Assembly (NCBI GenBank): GCA_046593925.1
Contig: JBKJQN010000057.1
Coordinates: 1-39,690 of the forward strand
Length of the DNA: 39,690 bases
Direction: 5' to 3'
DNA from: JAYVYM01 sp046593925
Lineage (GTDB): Bacteria > Actinomycetota > Actinomycetes > Mycobacteriales > SCTD01
The position numbers and the translations under genes were made by a program. This document shows positions 30,449-38,755 of the stretch, piece after piece (positions within the stretch are counted from its first letter, which is position 1; each line of letters starts with the position of its first letter). The notes under the pieces are model-generated. The model was not told the origin of the DNA. It saw only the letters and a program-made list of their open reading frames with translations, and made no database searches.

Positions 30449-32101
30449 CTACGGCGTCTGCACGCTGCTGAAGATATCGGTCTCGCCGATCCCGGTACGG
30501 GCAAACGCGGAGTTCCGGCCGTCGGTCCACACCGGGAAGACGTGCGTGCTGCTCGCGGCCACCTGCAGGTAGTCGCCGATGAAGGCGCCGCTGGTAAAGA
30601 AGGCCGTGTCAGCGTTCCACGACGTGGTGCTCAGACGTGAACTCGTCCAGCTGCGGCCGTTGTCGGCGGACCGGGCCTGCCAGGTGTCGATGTCATGGTT
30701 GGCTTTGTCGAGGCGACGGTCGTACCAGATCGCGTACAGCCGGCCGCCCGGCAGACTGGTCACCGACGGCATGAACTGGTCGTTGGGGGCCGCCAAGGCC
30801 CCGCTGGTCGACAGCAGCGTCGAGTCGGTCCAGTGCCGGCCGTTGTCCCCGGACTGCTGGTAGGAGATGTCGGCGCCGGAGACCTTGCGGTCGACGTTGT
30901 TCTGATAGGCGTAGGTGAGCTTGCCGTTGCTGTACGTCATGGAGATGGTGTTCGGGGCGCGGAAGGCGGTGGGCGGGAGCAGGTCGCCCAGGTCGGGGTT
31001 GTCGCGGTACTGCCCGGGCTTGTCGATCTGCACCGCCCGCGGCAGGAACGTCCGGCCGCCGTCCGTGGACCGCTGGAAAAGCAGGTGCGGGTCGGCGCTG
31101 CTGTTGCACTCCTCCTGCGTGAAGCCGACGTTGAGCGAGCCGTCGGGCTCCACGACCGGGTAGGAGAACTGGTTGGCAGAGCGCCCGGTCCCGTTCCCAC
31201 CCGGGTCGTCCGGCGAGATGGCGGTGTGTCGGAACGTCGTCAGCTGCGGGTTGGTGGCGTCGACGCGGTCGGTGAAGCTCAGCTGCAGCGGGCAGTAGTC
31301 GCCAAACCCGTCCGCTCTCATGTGGAACTTGGTGTAGGTGACGTAGAGCCGGCCGTAGTGCGGGCTGGCGGGCGCGTTGTCGACCGCGATCAACTCTTTG
31401 TCGTTGAACACGGACTCGTCGACGGTGCCCTTGACGTAGTCGAAGTTGCTGGCGGCCACGGCAGCCTGCCGACCCGGTGTCCAGCGCAGCCCGTTGTCGG
31501 TGGAGACGTAGACCTGGACCTCGGAGAAGGCCAGCGTGCGGAAGAAGCACAGCTGCGACAGGTAGAAGACGTGGTCGCGCTTGCTGTACTGCACCGCCGG
31601 GTCACCGCCGCTGCAGGCGTCCCTCGTGCCGGCGAACACGGGGACGACCTGCGTCGTCGTCCAGCTCCGGCCGCCGTCCACGGTGCGCATCACGGCTACC
31701 CCGCCGCTGACGTAGTCGTTCGCGGCCGCCACGGCGACGTCCGGATCGTCGAGGCTGACTGCGACGGCTGTCTCGTTCTGGGGGAGCGGCGGGTTGGAGT
31801 CGCGGGAGTTGATCTGCCGGTTGCCACCGGCGTCAGCGACGGAGGCGGTGGCGGGCGTGCGCGCGGCGGACCGGGCGGCCACCGTCTGTGGGTCGGCCTG
31901 CGCGCGTACCGCCCCCGAGATGCCGCCGGAGAAGTTCTGCACGTGCGTCAGCCAGCGCGGCGTGCTCGACGGTGCGGCTCCGCCCAGCGCGGATTCGGGC
32001 TGGGCGGATTCGGGCTGGGCGGCTCCGGCGGACGGCGGGGAGGCGCCCACCAGCCCGACGCTCAGGAGCAGGGCGGCCAGGCCACATACGGGCTTCCTCA
32101 T
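30449..32101 (-). CDS. Secreted BNR-repeat (sialidase-fold) protein
   Basis: A 550-residue exported protein. A signal peptide (MRKPVCGLAALLLSVGLVGA, cleavage near AGA-A at residue ~28) is followed by a low-complexity linker with a QPESAQPES repeat. A beta-propeller then carries at least five Asp-box motifs of the S-D-G-W type: TVDGGRSW, STDNGLRW, STDGGRTF, SGDNGRHW and SADNGRSW. Such proteins fold as six-bladed propellers. The catalytic arginine triad of a true sialidase is not obvious, so an exo-sialidase activity should not be assumed; a carbohydrate-binding or structural role is equally possible. ATG 32101 follows AAGGGAA. It is convergent with the response regulator and separated from it by 155 bases. 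Confidence 0.82.
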   Translation of the reverse strand: MRKPVCGLAALLLSVGLVGASPPSAGAAQPESAQPESALGGAAPSSTPRWLTHVQNFSGGISGAVRAQADPQTVAARSAARTPATASVADAGGNRQINSRDSNPPLPQNETAVAVSLDDPDVAVAAANDYVSGGVAVMRTVDGGRSWTTTQVVPVFAGTRDACSGGDPAVQYSKRDHVFYLSQLCFFRTLAFSEVQVYVSTDNGLRWTPGRQAAVAASNFDYVKGTVDESVFNDKELIAVDNAPASPHYGRLYVTYTKFHMRADGFGDYCPLQLSFTDRVDATNPQLTTFRHTAISPDDPGGNGTGRSANQFSYPVVEPDGSLNVGFTQEECNSSADPHLLFQRSTDGGRTFLPRAVQIDKPGQYRDNPDLGDLLPPTAFRAPNTISMTYSNGKLTYAYQNNVDRKVSGADISYQQSGDNGRHWTDSTLLSTSGALAAPNDQFMPSVTSLPGGRLYAIWYDRRLDKANHDIDTWQARSADNGRSWTSSRLSTTSWNADTAFFTSGAFIGDYLQVAASSTHVFPVWTDGRNSAFARTGIGETDIFSSVQTP

Positions 32102-32179
32102 GGGAAGTTCCCTTCATCGACGCCGATCAGGCGCGAGGACCGTAGAACCGGGCCGTGGAACCGACAAGATGCATCTGCG

Positions 32180-32317
32180 TCACAACCGGTGACCAACCGT
32201 CAGCCGGCCGGCTACCCGCCACGCGAACGCTCCACCGCGGGCCCCCAGCGCGCCCTGCTCGTCGACGTCCAGGGCGGTTACCCCGGTCGTCCCGGCGTCG
32301 ATCGCCAGGACGCTCAC
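32180..32317 (-). pseudogene. 45-codon stump of an FGGY-family (glycerol) kinase
   Basis: From GTG 32317 the frame reads VLAIDAGTTGVTAL then DVDEQGAL, which is the N-terminal phosphate-1 loop of FGGY carbohydrate kinases such as glycerol kinase (D-x-GTTG). Similarity stops after about 30 residues, and TGA occurs at 32182-32180. No further kinase motif follows in any frame before the BNR gene starts. The start lies 16 bases after the DUF1028 stop on the same strand, so the two genes once formed an operon and a deletion removed nearly all of the kinase. It is too short to appear as a normal gene and could be missed. Confidence 0.6.
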
Positions 32318-32333
32318 GCGGTCGATCAGGCCC

Positions 32334-33140
32334 TCACGGTGCGACCCGCAGCTGGTCCAGCACCAGCGGGTCGATCGAGCCCGGCACCAGCCGCTCCTCG
32401 AGGTTCACCACGCCGGCCCAGTCCTCCAGCGAGGCGTACCCGAGGCGGGCGAGCCGCTCGGTCACCTCCTGCTCGAGCGCGCCGGTCAGCGGCAGCAGGG
32501 TGTCGGGGTCGGGCTTGCCGAAGTACAGCGTGTGCAGGTCGAGCAGGCGGAGCAGCTCCGGGCAGGGGTCGAGGTGGTCATCGACCCGAAGGTCGACCAG
32601 CACGTCGCTGCCGCCGCCGTACCCCCCGCCTTCGGAGACGACCAGCAGCGCGGCGCTCTGCCGCCCGCGCCGGTCACCGCCGGCCCGGTCGGCAGCCAGC
32701 AGCGCGGTCGCCAACCGGACGGCGAGCGGGCCCGCCGTCCCTTCGTACGCGGTGGCGAGGGTGTCGACGACCTCCGGCCCGGTGAGGATGTTGCCCTGGG
32801 CGGCCCAGCCGTCGCCGGTGCGCCCGCCGGCCCAGGCGTGGCACTGCTCACCGGTGAAGGTGGCAGCGCCGCCGGCCCGGTCGACCACGCCCGCCTGGCG
32901 CTGCTCGCGGAGCCCGTCCGCGGCCGTGAGGGAATCCAGGACCTGCTGCGCCGGCAGCCCCCGGCCGAGCATGGCGAGCGCGTCGGGGCGGTAGGCGAGG
33001 TTGGCGAAGGACTGGGTCGCGATCGCACCGACGCCGTACCCGGCGGCCGGGACGGCGGCGCCGACGGCGAGGAATCTGCTGGCGACCGCGACCCCCCACT
33101 GGGAGCCGTCGGGGCTGCGAGCGACGAGGGAGAAGGTCAT
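32334..33140 (-). CDS. DUF1028 family protein (Ntn-hydrolase-like fold)
   Basis: A 268-residue protein. The N-terminus MTFSLVARSPDGSQWGVAVA with FLAVGAAVPAAGYGVGAIAT is the DUF1028 signature; known members fold like N-terminal nucleophile hydrolases, but no reaction is established. Further family features are QCHAWAGG, GWAAQGNIL and RGRQSAALLVV. The C-terminal ~70 residues extend it (SLEDWAGVVNLEERL), as in some actinobacterial members with a peptidoglycan-binding-like tail. ATG 33140 overlaps the divergent RNase AS reading region. No ribosome site is visible, but TATCGT on the minus strand (33154-33149) lies 8 bases from the start, so a leaderless mRNA is likely. A kinase stump follows directly downstream. 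Confidence 0.82.
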   Translation of the reverse strand: MTFSLVARSPDGSQWGVAVASRFLAVGAAVPAAGYGVGAIATQSFANLAYRPDALAMLGRGLPAQQVLDSLTAADGLREQRQAGVVDRAGGAATFTGEQCHAWAGGRTGDGWAAQGNILTGPEVVDTLATAYEGTAGPLAVRLATALLAADRAGGDRRGRQSAALLVVSEGGGYGGGSDVLVDLRVDDHLDPCPELLRLLDLHTLYFGKPDPDTLLPLTGALEQEVTERLARLGYASLEDWAGVVNLEERLVPGSIDPLVLDQLRVAP

Positions 33141-33159
33141 GGACCGGCACGATAGGGCG

Positions 33160-33645
33160 GTGCGCTTCTTCTACGACCTCGAGTTCGGCGACACGGCCCG
33201 CGAGATCAGCCTGGTGTCGATCGGGGCGGTGCGCGAGGACGGCCGGGAGTTCTACGCGGTGAGCAGTGAGTTCGATCCGTTCGCCGTGCACCCGTGGGTG
33301 CGCGACAACGTCCTGCCGCAGCTGCCGCCCGCCTCGACCTGGCAGCCGCGCGCCCAGTTGCGCGAGGAGCTGCTGGCCTTCCTCGGGCCGGAGCCGGTGT
33401 TGTGGGCGTGGTACGGCGCCTACGACCACGTGGCGCTGTGCCAGCTGTGGGGCGCGATGCCCCAGCTGCCGCGGGCGCTGCCGCGCTTCACCCTGGACGT
33501 ACGGCAGCTGTGGGAGCACCTGGGCCGGCCACCGCTGCCCGCGCAGGACAGCGGCCTGCACGACGCTCTCGCCGACGCCCGGCACGTCAAGGTTCGCTAC
33601 GAAGCGCTCGCCGAGCGGGCGTACCGGCTCGGCCTGGAGATCTGA
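33160..33645 (+). CDS. 3'-to-5' exoribonuclease AS (RNase AS) homologue
   Basis: A 161-residue DEDDh exonuclease. Asp6 and Glu8 sit in FFYDLEF, the second aspartate in YGAYDHVALCQLWG, and the last pair in HDALADARH. Sequence and length match Rv2179c of M. tuberculosis, an RNase that trims adenylate-rich RNA tails; that reaction is known for the family, not shown here. I chose GTG 33160 because the mycobacterial protein begins at the equivalent residue (MRYFYDTEF). An in-frame ATG at 33139 with GGGAGAAGG would add seven residues and overlap the DUF1028 start codon on the opposite strand. Either way the two divergent genes share a very short promoter region. Confidence 0.85.
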   Translation: MRFFYDLEFGDTAREISLVSIGAVREDGREFYAVSSEFDPFAVHPWVRDNVLPQLPPASTWQPRAQLREELLAFLGPEPVLWAWYGAYDHVALCQLWGAMPQLPRALPRFTLDVRQLWEHLGRPPLPAQDSGLHDALADARHVKVRYEALAERAYRLGLEI

Positions 33646-33688
33646 CCGCCACGTCAAGCGACGGGGCCCGGCTGCCGATGGGCCCAGC

Positions 33689-35791
33689 ATGACCCTGCAC
33701 ATCGCTGCGCAGCCCATGCGCGGCGCCCGGCTGCCGACGCTCGCGGCGACGGACGCCGACTTCGTGCTCCGGGTGCGGCCGGACGGGCGGCTGCTGGCGG
33801 CCAGCGACACGGTCGCCGACATCCTGGGCTGGGACCTGCAGCGCTGCGCCGCCGAGGGGATCTGGACCGCGATCGTCGACGAGGCGCAGTGCGCCGCAGT
33901 CCGCCACATGTTCAGACGCGTGCTGGCGACCGGCAGCGCCCGCACAACGCTGCAGGTGTCAGCCGCCGGGACCGGCCTGTGGGTCGACGTTGCCGCGAAG
34001 CACCTCGTCGACGAGCCGGGTGCGCCCGTGCTGATCTGCGCCCGCGATGTCTCCGACGACCTCACCGCCGCCGCCGAGCTGGCCGCGTCCGAGCAGCAGT
34101 GGCGGGTGGCGTTCGAGCACTCGCCGATCGGGGGGGCCCTGCTCGACGACAACGGCGCGATCCTGGTCGTCAACGCGGCCCTGTGCCGGATGCTCGGCCG
34201 GCGTGAGCACGAGTTGACCCGGATGGACGTGGCCGAGGTTGTCGCCGGCCAGGCCGGGCTGCCCTGGCGGGACTGGTGGGACGGTCTGCGCATCGACGGC
34301 GCGGAGACCTCGACGGTGGACCGCGTGCTGCGCAGCGCCGACGGCACCCAGCTGTGGGGGCGGCTGACCGCGGCCCGGATCGCACCGCCGACGCTGCCCG
34401 CGCGGGTCGTCCTGCAGATCGAGGACGTGACCGGTCGGCGCGAAGCCGAGCTCGAGCTGGCCAACCGCGCGCTGCACGACGGGCTCACCGGCTCGCCCAA
34501 CCGCTTCCTCACCCGGCAGTGGCTGGCCAGCGCCCTGGAGGACGACCCGGCGGCGCGGATCGGCGTCCTGTACTGCGACCTGGACCGCTTCAAGGTCGTC
34601 AACGACAGCCTGGGACACGCCGCGGGGGACAGCCTGCTCGTGCAGGTGGCCGAGCGACTGCGCAAGCCGCTGCGGCCGGAGGACCTGCTCGGCCGGGTCG
34701 GCGGTGACGAGTTCGTGATGGTCATGGAGGGGGTTGGCACCGACGCCGAGCTGGCCGAGGTGGCGGGCCGGCTCGCCGAGGTGCTCGACGAGCCGTTCGA
34801 GGTGGCTGGGCACCGGCATGTCGTCACGTTGAGCCTGGGCGGCACGATCGGCGCCCATCGCGACACGGCCGATGACGTCCTGATGCGGGCCGATATGGCC
34901 TTGCTGCGTGCCAAGCGGCTGGGCCGGGCGAGGTACGTCGCCTTCGACCCCGCACACGACCGGGTGACGACCAGGGCCGACCTGCAGCTGGAGGACGACC
35001 TGCGGCTCTCGCTGGAGTCCGACGAGCTGCGGGCGTTCTACCAGCCGATCGTGACGATCGCCGACGGGGCCGTGGCCGGCCACGAGGCCCTGCTGCGGTG
35101 GGAGCACCCCGAGCAGGGGCTGCTGCCGCCGGACCGCTTCCTGGACCTCGCCGAGAGCAGTGGTCTGATCCGCCCGCTGGGCTGGTGGATGCTGTCGCAG
35201 GCCTGCCAGGACGCCGCCGCCGGCAGTGGCGGCCTGGCGCCCGGCGGATGGGTCGCCGTCAACGCCTCGCCCAGCCAGCTCAGCCGCCCGGGGGTGGCGG
35301 CCGACGTCGCCCGGGCTCTGGAGGAGTCCGGGCTGGCACCGTCGCGGCTGCACCTGGAGATCACCGAGACCGCCCTGATCACGGCCAGCGAGACGCTCAC
35401 CGACGAGCTGCGTGAGCTGTCCCGCCTCGGCGTGCGAATTGCCCTGGACGACTTCGGCACCGGCTACTCCTCGCTGAGCCTGCTGCGGGAGTTCGCCGTC
35501 GACCTCGTCAAGATCGACAAGAGCTTCATCGACTCGGTGCTGACCGACCGCAGCTCGTACGCCATCGTCAAGGCGGTCCTGTCCATGTGCCACGACATGG
35601 ACATCCCGACCGTCGCCGAGGGCATCGAGACCGCGCCGCAGCGCGACCTGCTCGCGGAGCTGGGCTGCTCGCACGGCCAGGGCTACCTGTTCGGCCGGCC
35701 GGTCCCGCTGCACGTGCGTGTGCCGGTGCCACCGCGACCCCGCCCCACCCTTCGATCTGAACCAGCCGCGCACGACCGGAGGAGAGCGTGA
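33689..35791 (+). CDS. PAS-PAS-GGDEF-EAL cyclic-di-GMP enzyme
   Basis: A 700-residue bifunctional signalling protein. PAS domains span about 20-125 and 135-250. The GGDEF domain (about 262-425) has the active site GGDEF at 338-342, and an RPED motif sits five residues upstream, matching the RxxD inhibitory site for c-di-GMP. The EAL domain (about 435-690) retains FYQPIV, EALLRW, the asparagine of VAVNASPSQLS, EITET, DDFGTGYSSL, KIDKSFI, EGIET and GQGYLFGRP. Both catalytic sites therefore look intact, so it could make and degrade c-di-GMP; the PAS domains would sense an unknown cue. No membrane segment is seen. ATG 33689 is weakly supported. Its stop overlaps the next gene (GTGA). Confidence 0.92.
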   Translation: MTLHIAAQPMRGARLPTLAATDADFVLRVRPDGRLLAASDTVADILGWDLQRCAAEGIWTAIVDEAQCAAVRHMFRRVLATGSARTTLQVSAAGTGLWVDVAAKHLVDEPGAPVLICARDVSDDLTAAAELAASEQQWRVAFEHSPIGGALLDDNGAILVVNAALCRMLGRREHELTRMDVAEVVAGQAGLPWRDWWDGLRIDGAETSTVDRVLRSADGTQLWGRLTAARIAPPTLPARVVLQIEDVTGRREAELELANRALHDGLTGSPNRFLTRQWLASALEDDPAARIGVLYCDLDRFKVVNDSLGHAAGDSLLVQVAERLRKPLRPEDLLGRVGGDEFVMVMEGVGTDAELAEVAGRLAEVLDEPFEVAGHRHVVTLSLGGTIGAHRDTADDVLMRADMALLRAKRLGRARYVAFDPAHDRVTTRADLQLEDDLRLSLESDELRAFYQPIVTIADGAVAGHEALLRWEHPEQGLLPPDRFLDLAESSGLIRPLGWWMLSQACQDAAAGSGGLAPGGWVAVNASPSQLSRPGVAADVARALEESGLAPSRLHLEITETALITASETLTDELRELSRLGVRIALDDFGTGYSSLSLLREFAVDLVKIDKSFIDSVLTDRSSYAIVKAVLSMCHDMDIPTVAEGIETAPQRDLLAELGCSHGQGYLFGRPVPLHVRVPVPPRPRPTLRSEPAAHDRRRA

Positions 35792-36228
35792 CCGTGTCCC
35801 ACCCCGCAGGCGAGTTCGCCTCCCAGGAGGTCATCCGACCCGCCGCCGTGCTGTCCGAGGTGCACGCCCGGCTGATCCTGCTGGGGCTCGCGACCGACGA
35901 CGTCCAGGCCGGCGGCCACTGGTGGACGCGGGTGGGCACCTGGCGCCGCTACGAGTCGCCGTGGGCGCCCGGCGCGGAAGAGCCCGGCGATGCCGTGCAC
36001 GTCGGTACCCTGAGCTGCGTCTACGACAGCCCGGCGCGGTACTGCGTCACGGTTTTTCGGGTGTCGATGACCTCCTACGGCCTGCGGCAGGGCTGGACCT
36101 CGCAGTCGCTCTGCGACGAGGCCTTCGGCCACGCCGGGCTGACCCTGGCCGACTGCCCGCGGGCCTCACTGGCTGCGCCGCCGCGGCCCTTCTCCGAGCT
36201 GTCCCGGGACGGCGGCGCCACGCACTGA
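35788..36228 (+). CDS. Orphan protein coupled to the cyclic-di-GMP enzyme
   Basis: A 146-residue protein with no family I recognise. It has an N-terminal helix (AAVLSEVHARLILLGLA), a tryptophan-rich segment (GGHWWTRVGTWRRYESPW), three cysteines in the second half (LSCVYD, ARYCVTVF, SLCDEA) and a proline-rich end. It has no signal peptide or membrane helix. GTG 35788 overlaps the stop of the PAS-GGDEF-EAL gene as GTGA and has GGAGGAG upstream, so the products are made together. A role as partner or target of the c-di-GMP enzyme is an inference from this coupling only. It converges on the RlpA-like gene with 11 bases between stops. Confidence 0.7.
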   Translation: MTVSHPAGEFASQEVIRPAAVLSEVHARLILLGLATDDVQAGGHWWTRVGTWRRYESPWAPGAEEPGDAVHVGTLSCVYDSPARYCVTVFRVSMTSYGLRQGWTSQSLCDEAFGHAGLTLADCPRASLAAPPRPFSELSRDGGATH

Positions 36229-36243
36229 CGTTCGGTGCGTCAG
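36225..36243. terminator. Hairpin between convergent genes
   Basis: CTGACG and CGTCAG form a 6-bp stem with a 7-base loop across the stops of the orphan gene and the RlpA-like gene. A competing pairing CGCAC/GTGCG overlaps it. Confidence 0.5.
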
Positions 36244-37298
36244 GGGTTCGGGGCGAGCACCTCGGCGACGACCTCGGCGGTGCCGTCGTAGCCCAGGGCC
36301 CGTGAGCCGGCCCGCGACATGTCCAGCACCCGGTCTCCCACGTAGGGCCCCCGGTCGTCCACCAGGCAGTTGGTGCTGCGGCCGTTCGCGCTGACGTGCA
36401 GCACGGTGCCGAGCGGGAGCGTCTTGTGCGCGCAGGTCGGGCGCTCCGGGTCGTACGGCCGGCCGCTCGCGGTGGGGCTGCCGACGAACCCCGGGCCGTA
36501 CCAGGACGCGGTGCCCGAGATGACTCCCCCGGTCGGGGCGTACCCGGCGGGGTAGCCCGAGCCGGCCGCCTCCAGCAGCGCGATGACTGGCTCCTCCGCC
36601 TCGGCGGCACGCCGACCGCGGGCTGTTGGCGGCGGCGCCAGAGCCGTGGTGACCGCGGCAGAGACGGCGTCGAGGGCGGTCTGCGCTGCGTTGAGCTGAG
36701 CGGTCTCGGCCGCCTGTCGGTCGGCGGCGCGCTGCCGTTCTGCCTGCTGCTGTGCTGCCGCTTGTTGGGCGACCAGGCGCCTGGCCTGGTCGAGCAACTC
36801 GCGGGCGCGGTCCTGCTCGGCGAGGACGCCGGCACTCTGGGCTGACAGCGCCGCACGGGAGCGGTCGGCCTCGGCCCGTAGTGCGATGGCCTGCGCCGAG
36901 CGCCCGGCTGCGTCGTCCACCAGGTCCTGCCCCACGCGCACGCTGGCTGACACGCCCCGGGCCACGAGCGCTCCGCGACCGGGGTCGGTGAGCCTCGTCC
37001 AGGCGTCGAGTTCCCTGGGCGCGCTGGAGATGTAGACCTCGCGCACGCGGGCATCGAGCCGGGCCTGCGCCTTCTCGTGCGCGATCTGCAGGTCGTCCAC
37101 GGCCCGCCGCAGACCGCCGTCGCGGGCCTGCGCCGCGGTCAGGTCATCGGCCAGCTGCTCGGCCCGGGCCGTCGCCGCCGACAGCTGCGCCTGCAGGGCG
37201 GGCAGGTCGGGGGCGGGCTCGGCGTGCGACGGTACGGCTGGGGCCTGCACGACGCAGGCGCCGACCAGCATCAGGCCCAGCACCGCGGTTCGTCGCAC
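36240..37298 (-). CDS. Exported coiled-coil protein with RlpA-like double-psi beta-barrel
   Basis: A 352-residue cell-envelope protein. The signal sequence MRRTAVLGLMLVGACVV contains a possible lipobox (VGAC), though cleavage after SHA is an alternative. Residues about 30-100 and 130-215 are long coiled coils rich in Ala, Gln and Arg (AQLSAATARAEQLADDLTAA; AAQQQAERQRAADRQAAETA). The C-terminal ~95 residues are a double-psi barrel: GTASWYGPGF, CAHKTLPLGTVLHV, DRGPYVGDR and LDMSRAGSRALG, the pattern of RlpA-type septal murein hydrolases. The catalytic aspartate of DRGPY is kept. Coiled coil plus barrel resembles peptidoglycan enzymes held near the septum. GTG 37298 follows GAGGGA. It is divergent from the phosphofructokinase gene. 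Confidence 0.85.
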   Translation of the reverse strand: MRRTAVLGLMLVGACVVQAPAVPSHAEPAPDLPALQAQLSAATARAEQLADDLTAAQARDGGLRRAVDDLQIAHEKAQARLDARVREVYISSAPRELDAWTRLTDPGRGALVARGVSASVRVGQDLVDDAAGRSAQAIALRAEADRSRAALSAQSAGVLAEQDRARELLDQARRLVAQQAAAQQQAERQRAADRQAAETAQLNAAQTALDAVSAAVTTALAPPPTARGRRAAEAEEPVIALLEAAGSGYPAGYAPTGGVISGTASWYGPGFVGSPTASGRPYDPERPTCAHKTLPLGTVLHVSANGRSTNCLVDDRGPYVGDRVLDMSRAGSRALGYDGTAEVVAEVLAPNP

Positions 37299-37347
37299 GT
37301 CTGTCCCTCGACGCGTGACAGCGCCCGGTTGAGCGGTGGGGGAGCGG

Positions 37348-37353
37348 TACGGT
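37348..37353 (+). promoter_or_regulatory. Candidate -10 TACGGT of the phosphofructokinase gene
   Basis: TACGGT lies 25 bases before GTG 37379, with a TGGAGG ribosome site between. No clear -35 box is seen at normal spacing. Confidence 0.3.
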
Positions 37354-37378
37354 CCTCGGCGACCAGTGGAGGCGCGTA

Positions 37379-38404
37379 GTGCGGATCGGTGTGCTCACCG
37401 GCGGCGGGGACTGCCCCGGGCTGAACGGTGTGATCAGGGCTGTCGTCCGCAAGGGCGTCGAGATCTACGGGCATGAGTTCGTCGGCTACCGCGACGGCTG
37501 GAAGGGTCCGCTCGAGGGGATCAGTCGGCCGCTCAGCGTCGCCGACGTGCGGGGAATCCTGCCGCGCGGCGGGACGATCCTGGGCTCCAGTCGTACCAAT
37601 CCGCTGAAAGTCGAGGGCGGTGTCGACCGGATCCGGCAGAACCTCGCCGACGCGGGCGTCGAGGCGTTGGTGGCGATCGGCGGCGAGGACACCCTCGGCG
37701 TCGCCTCGGCGCTCGCGGCGCAGGGGCTGCGCGTCGTCGGGGTGCCCAAGACCATCGACAACGACCTGAGCGCGACCGACTACACGTTCGGCTTCGACAC
37801 CGCCGTCACCATCGCGACGGAGGCGATCGACCGGTTGCACACGACTGCCGAGTCGCACCACCGGGCGCTGATCTGCGAGGTGATGGGCCGTCACGCCGGC
37901 TGGATCGCCCTGCACTCCGGCCTGGCCGGGGGCGCCAACGTCATCCTGATCCCCGAGCGGCCGTTCGACATCGACGAGGTCTGCCGCTATGTCGAGCAGC
38001 GCTTCGCCCGGCAGTACGCACCGATCCTGGTCGTCGCGGAGGGCGCGGTGCCCAAGGCGGGCACGATGGCGACGCTCGAGGGCGCTGTCGACGCGTTCGG
38101 CCACGTCCGGCTCGGTGGCATCGGCCACCTGCTGGAGCGCGAGATCGAGCAGCGCACCGGCAAGGAGGCCCGGGCGACCGTGCTCGGCCACGTCCAACGC
38201 GGCGGCTCGCCGACGGCGTACGACCGGGTGCTCTCCACACGGTTCGGCCTGCACGCCATCGACGCGGTGCACGAGGGCGACAGCGGCGTGATGGTCGCGC
38301 TGCACGGCACCAACATCGTGCGGGTACCCCTCGAGGAGGCCACCCGCACGCTCAAGACGGTGCCCGTGGAGCGGTACGCCGAGGCCGAGGTCTTCTTCGG
38401 ATGA
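37379..38404 (+). CDS. pfp: 6-phosphofructokinase, predicted pyrophosphate-dependent
   Basis: A 341-residue group III PFK of the type found in actinobacteria. It starts with GVLTGGGDCPGLNGVIRAVV (phosphate-binding glycines). The donor-site motif is GGEDT at 101-105, with Asp104, followed by PKTIDND with Lys124. In this family Asp104 with Lys124 is the pyrophosphate-using signature, whereas ATP-dependent enzymes carry glycine at 104. The substrate residues include EVMGRHAGW and GHVQRGGSPT. It should interconvert fructose-6-phosphate and fructose-1,6-bisphosphate, so glycolysis could run reversibly here. GTG 37379 has TGGAGG at 6-base spacing. The stop overlaps the next small frame (ATGA). ATP use is the alternative if the residues do not determine specificity here. 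Confidence 0.88.
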   Translation: MRIGVLTGGGDCPGLNGVIRAVVRKGVEIYGHEFVGYRDGWKGPLEGISRPLSVADVRGILPRGGTILGSSRTNPLKVEGGVDRIRQNLADAGVEALVAIGGEDTLGVASALAAQGLRVVGVPKTIDNDLSATDYTFGFDTAVTIATEAIDRLHTTAESHHRALICEVMGRHAGWIALHSGLAGGANVILIPERPFDIDEVCRYVEQRFARQYAPILVVAEGAVPKAGTMATLEGAVDAFGHVRLGGIGHLLEREIEQRTGKEARATVLGHVQRGGSPTAYDRVLSTRFGLHAIDAVHEGDSGVMVALHGTNIVRVPLEEATRTLKTVPVERYAEAEVFFG

Positions 38405-38619
38405 GTCTTCCGACGCCCCTTGCTCTGCGGCCCGCACGGGCGCAGCCTGAGGGCATGAACCCGTACGCGATACCGCTCGCGGCGCTCGAGAAGAGTGTGC
38501 AGGTACCGGTGGACCAGCAGGTTTCCAGTCAGCCCGAGCCGCCGGCCGAGGGGCCGCTGGCCCCGGAGGACCTGGACCGGCTGCGGCTGCTGGGGGTCCT
38601 CTCCGCTGGCGTCCTGTAG
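38401..38619 (+). CDS. Small protein coupled to phosphofructokinase
   Basis: A 72-residue frame whose ATG 38401 overlaps the phosphofructokinase stop as ATGA. The first 18 residues look weakly protein-like; an internal ATG at 38456 begins MNPYAIPLAALEKSVQVPVD, which looks better. The C-terminus ends PEDLDRLRLLGVLSAGVL, like a short amphipathic helix of the kind in SHOCT-type tails. I recognise no family. A real small gene is likely but the start is open between 38401 and 38456. Confidence 0.4.
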   Translation: MSLPTPLALRPARAQPEGMNPYAIPLAALEKSVQVPVDQQVSSQPEPPAEGPLAPEDLDRLRLLGVLSAGVL

Positions 38620-38755
38620 GCGCATGATCCAGGGGTGCACAGTGCAGCCCCAGCGACCGTGGGCTCCCATTGACCACCCGACTGGAAGCCGCTCGGGCCC
38701 GCGCAGCCCTCGATAACGGGTCGCCACCTTGGCGTGGACCCGGGACCGTCAAGGG

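Noticed and set aside
30695..32785. A 696-codon plus-strand open frame
   Set aside because: It is antisense to the BNR gene, whose signal peptide and Asp boxes are clear.
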